Below are positions 63,745 to 64,000 of a stretch of DNA of 64,000 bases, piece by piece. Below the pieces are notes generated by a model, which worked only from the letters and a program-made list of their open reading frames with translations, made no database searches and was not told the DNA's origin. The position numbers and the translations under genes were made by a program. The stretch is taken from assembly GCF_045689235.1 (NCBI RefSeq), contig NZ_CP136864.1, positions 186,001-250,000 on the forward strand, given 5' to 3'. Every line of letters starts with the position of its first letter. Position 1 is the stretch's first letter. This DNA comes from Congregibacter variabilis (GTDB lineage: Bacteria > Pseudomonadota > Gammaproteobacteria > Pseudomonadales > Halieaceae).

Positions 63745-63860
63745 GCCCATTGCAGCCGATGTTTTCGGTTAATCGGGCCGTCGCCTAAGGTCTCCTTTGA
63801 GGGGGAAGAGGAAGTTAGCACCATGACCGCTTTCGCCTATTGTGAGACGTTAGCATTCTC
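63745..63860 (-). repeat. Intergenic repeat unit E (reverse orientation)
   Basis: On the minus strand it reads TAGGCGAAAGCGGTCATG, then CTAACTTCCTCTTCC and CCTCAAAG, close to unit B. The core complement lies at 63827-63839. It separates membrane-protein copy 3 from the gene cut by the window edge. Confidence 0.65.
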
Positions 63861-63871
63861 AAATCTCGGGC

Positions 63872-63899
63872 AATAAAAACCCCGCACTTGGCGGGGTTT
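63872..63899 (-). terminator. Intrinsic terminator of the right-edge gene
   Basis: A perfect 9-bp stem AAACCCCGC (63877-63885) and GCGGGGTTT (63891-63899) encloses a 5-base loop. On the minus strand it is followed by TTTTTATT, so it mainly ends leftward transcription; the plus-strand T-run is only three. Confidence 0.8.
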
Positions 63900-63920
63900 C
63901 AAAGATCCGAGCTTTTACCC

Positions 63921-64000
63921 CTACCTCAGAGTGTAGCTTGCCTCACCGAATTGTATTACCACCTCTTCTAATTCTGGGATGCACGGATTCTTATCCTTTG
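63921..64000 (-). CDS. C-terminal end of a gene cut by the window edge
   Basis: On the minus strand one frame is open from the edge to a TAG at 63921. It gives about 25 residues ending in VVIQFGEASYTLR, preceded by KNPCIPELEE. The stop lies 22 bp before a strong leftward terminator, which supports a real gene end. The product cannot be identified from this fragment. Confidence 0.45.
   Translation of the reverse strand, partial: KDKNPCIPELEEVVIQFGEASYTLR

Noticed and set aside
56968..63860. Integron cassette array with attC sites
   Set aside because: The gene-repeat alternation looks similar, but units change orientation, no GTTRRRY/RYYYAAC core pairs fit at the borders, and no integrase is in the window.

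Overview
The window is a stretch of a gammaproteobacterial chromosome. The core gene order closely follows the Pseudomonas-type blocks as I recall them: xseA/guaB-guaA, tadA/mltF/purL, secD-secF/suhB/trmJ/cysteine desulfurase, and ndk-rlmN-pilF-ispG-hisS-yfgM-bamB-der. The balanced base composition, the abundant PAS/FixJ-type signalling and the marine-type accessory genes suggest a marine lineage such as Halieaceae (OM60/NOR5). That placement is inference; no rRNA is present to settle it.

Layout: (1) 1-3.1 kb holds a leftward signalling operon (class III cyclase with receiver, CheY-like receiver, truncated membrane sensor) divergent from a Crp-like regulator. (2) 3.2-7.8 kb holds xseA and guaBA. 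(3) 7.8-29.2 kb is a long segment between guaA and tadA, which are near neighbours in Pseudomonas. It holds a class I aldolase, a FixL/FixJ-type pair, a PAS-receiver protein with a dead histidine-kinase core, a CheB-CheR-PAS-kinase fusion with its FixJ partner, CbpA/CbpM, a PAS-PAS kinase, a cytochrome c lipoprotein, a DUF4136 lipoprotein, and a tightly overlapped operon of Ca2+-type P-ATPase, AMP-phosphorylase-like enzyme and PRPP-synthetase-like enzyme, ending with an amino-acid permease. (4) 29.2-49.3 kb is core housekeeping: tadA, mltF, purL, secDF, suhB, trmJ, cysteine desulfurase, ndk, rlmN, pilF, ispG, hisS, yfgM, bamB and der. (5) 49.3-55.1 kb holds a group III truncated haemoglobin, an operon of small membrane peptide/GIN-domain protein/GntR regulator/ABC ATPase/permease, and isocitrate lyase with a clear terminator.

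(6) 55.1-64 kb is an accessory region. Three DUF6090-like single-pass membrane proteins (plus strand) are interspersed with three smaller single-pass proteins (minus strand) of another uncharacterised family. The modules are separated by a repeat family of about 50-150 bp with a GCGAAAGCGGTC core, present in both orientations. An IS30-family element sits in this region. Removing it with one copy of its 3-bp target duplication rebuilds a nine-base-pair intrinsic terminator. An amidase lies between modules, and a gene fragment with its own terminator is cut by the right edge.

The most unusual points are the interleaved membrane-protein/repeat array, the IS30 insertion in a terminator loop, the kinase relic whose phospho-acceptor His is Asp, the AMP phosphorylase-PRPP synthetase-Ca2+ ATPase operon, and a cyclase with Glu at the position usually held by the adenine-specifying Lys.
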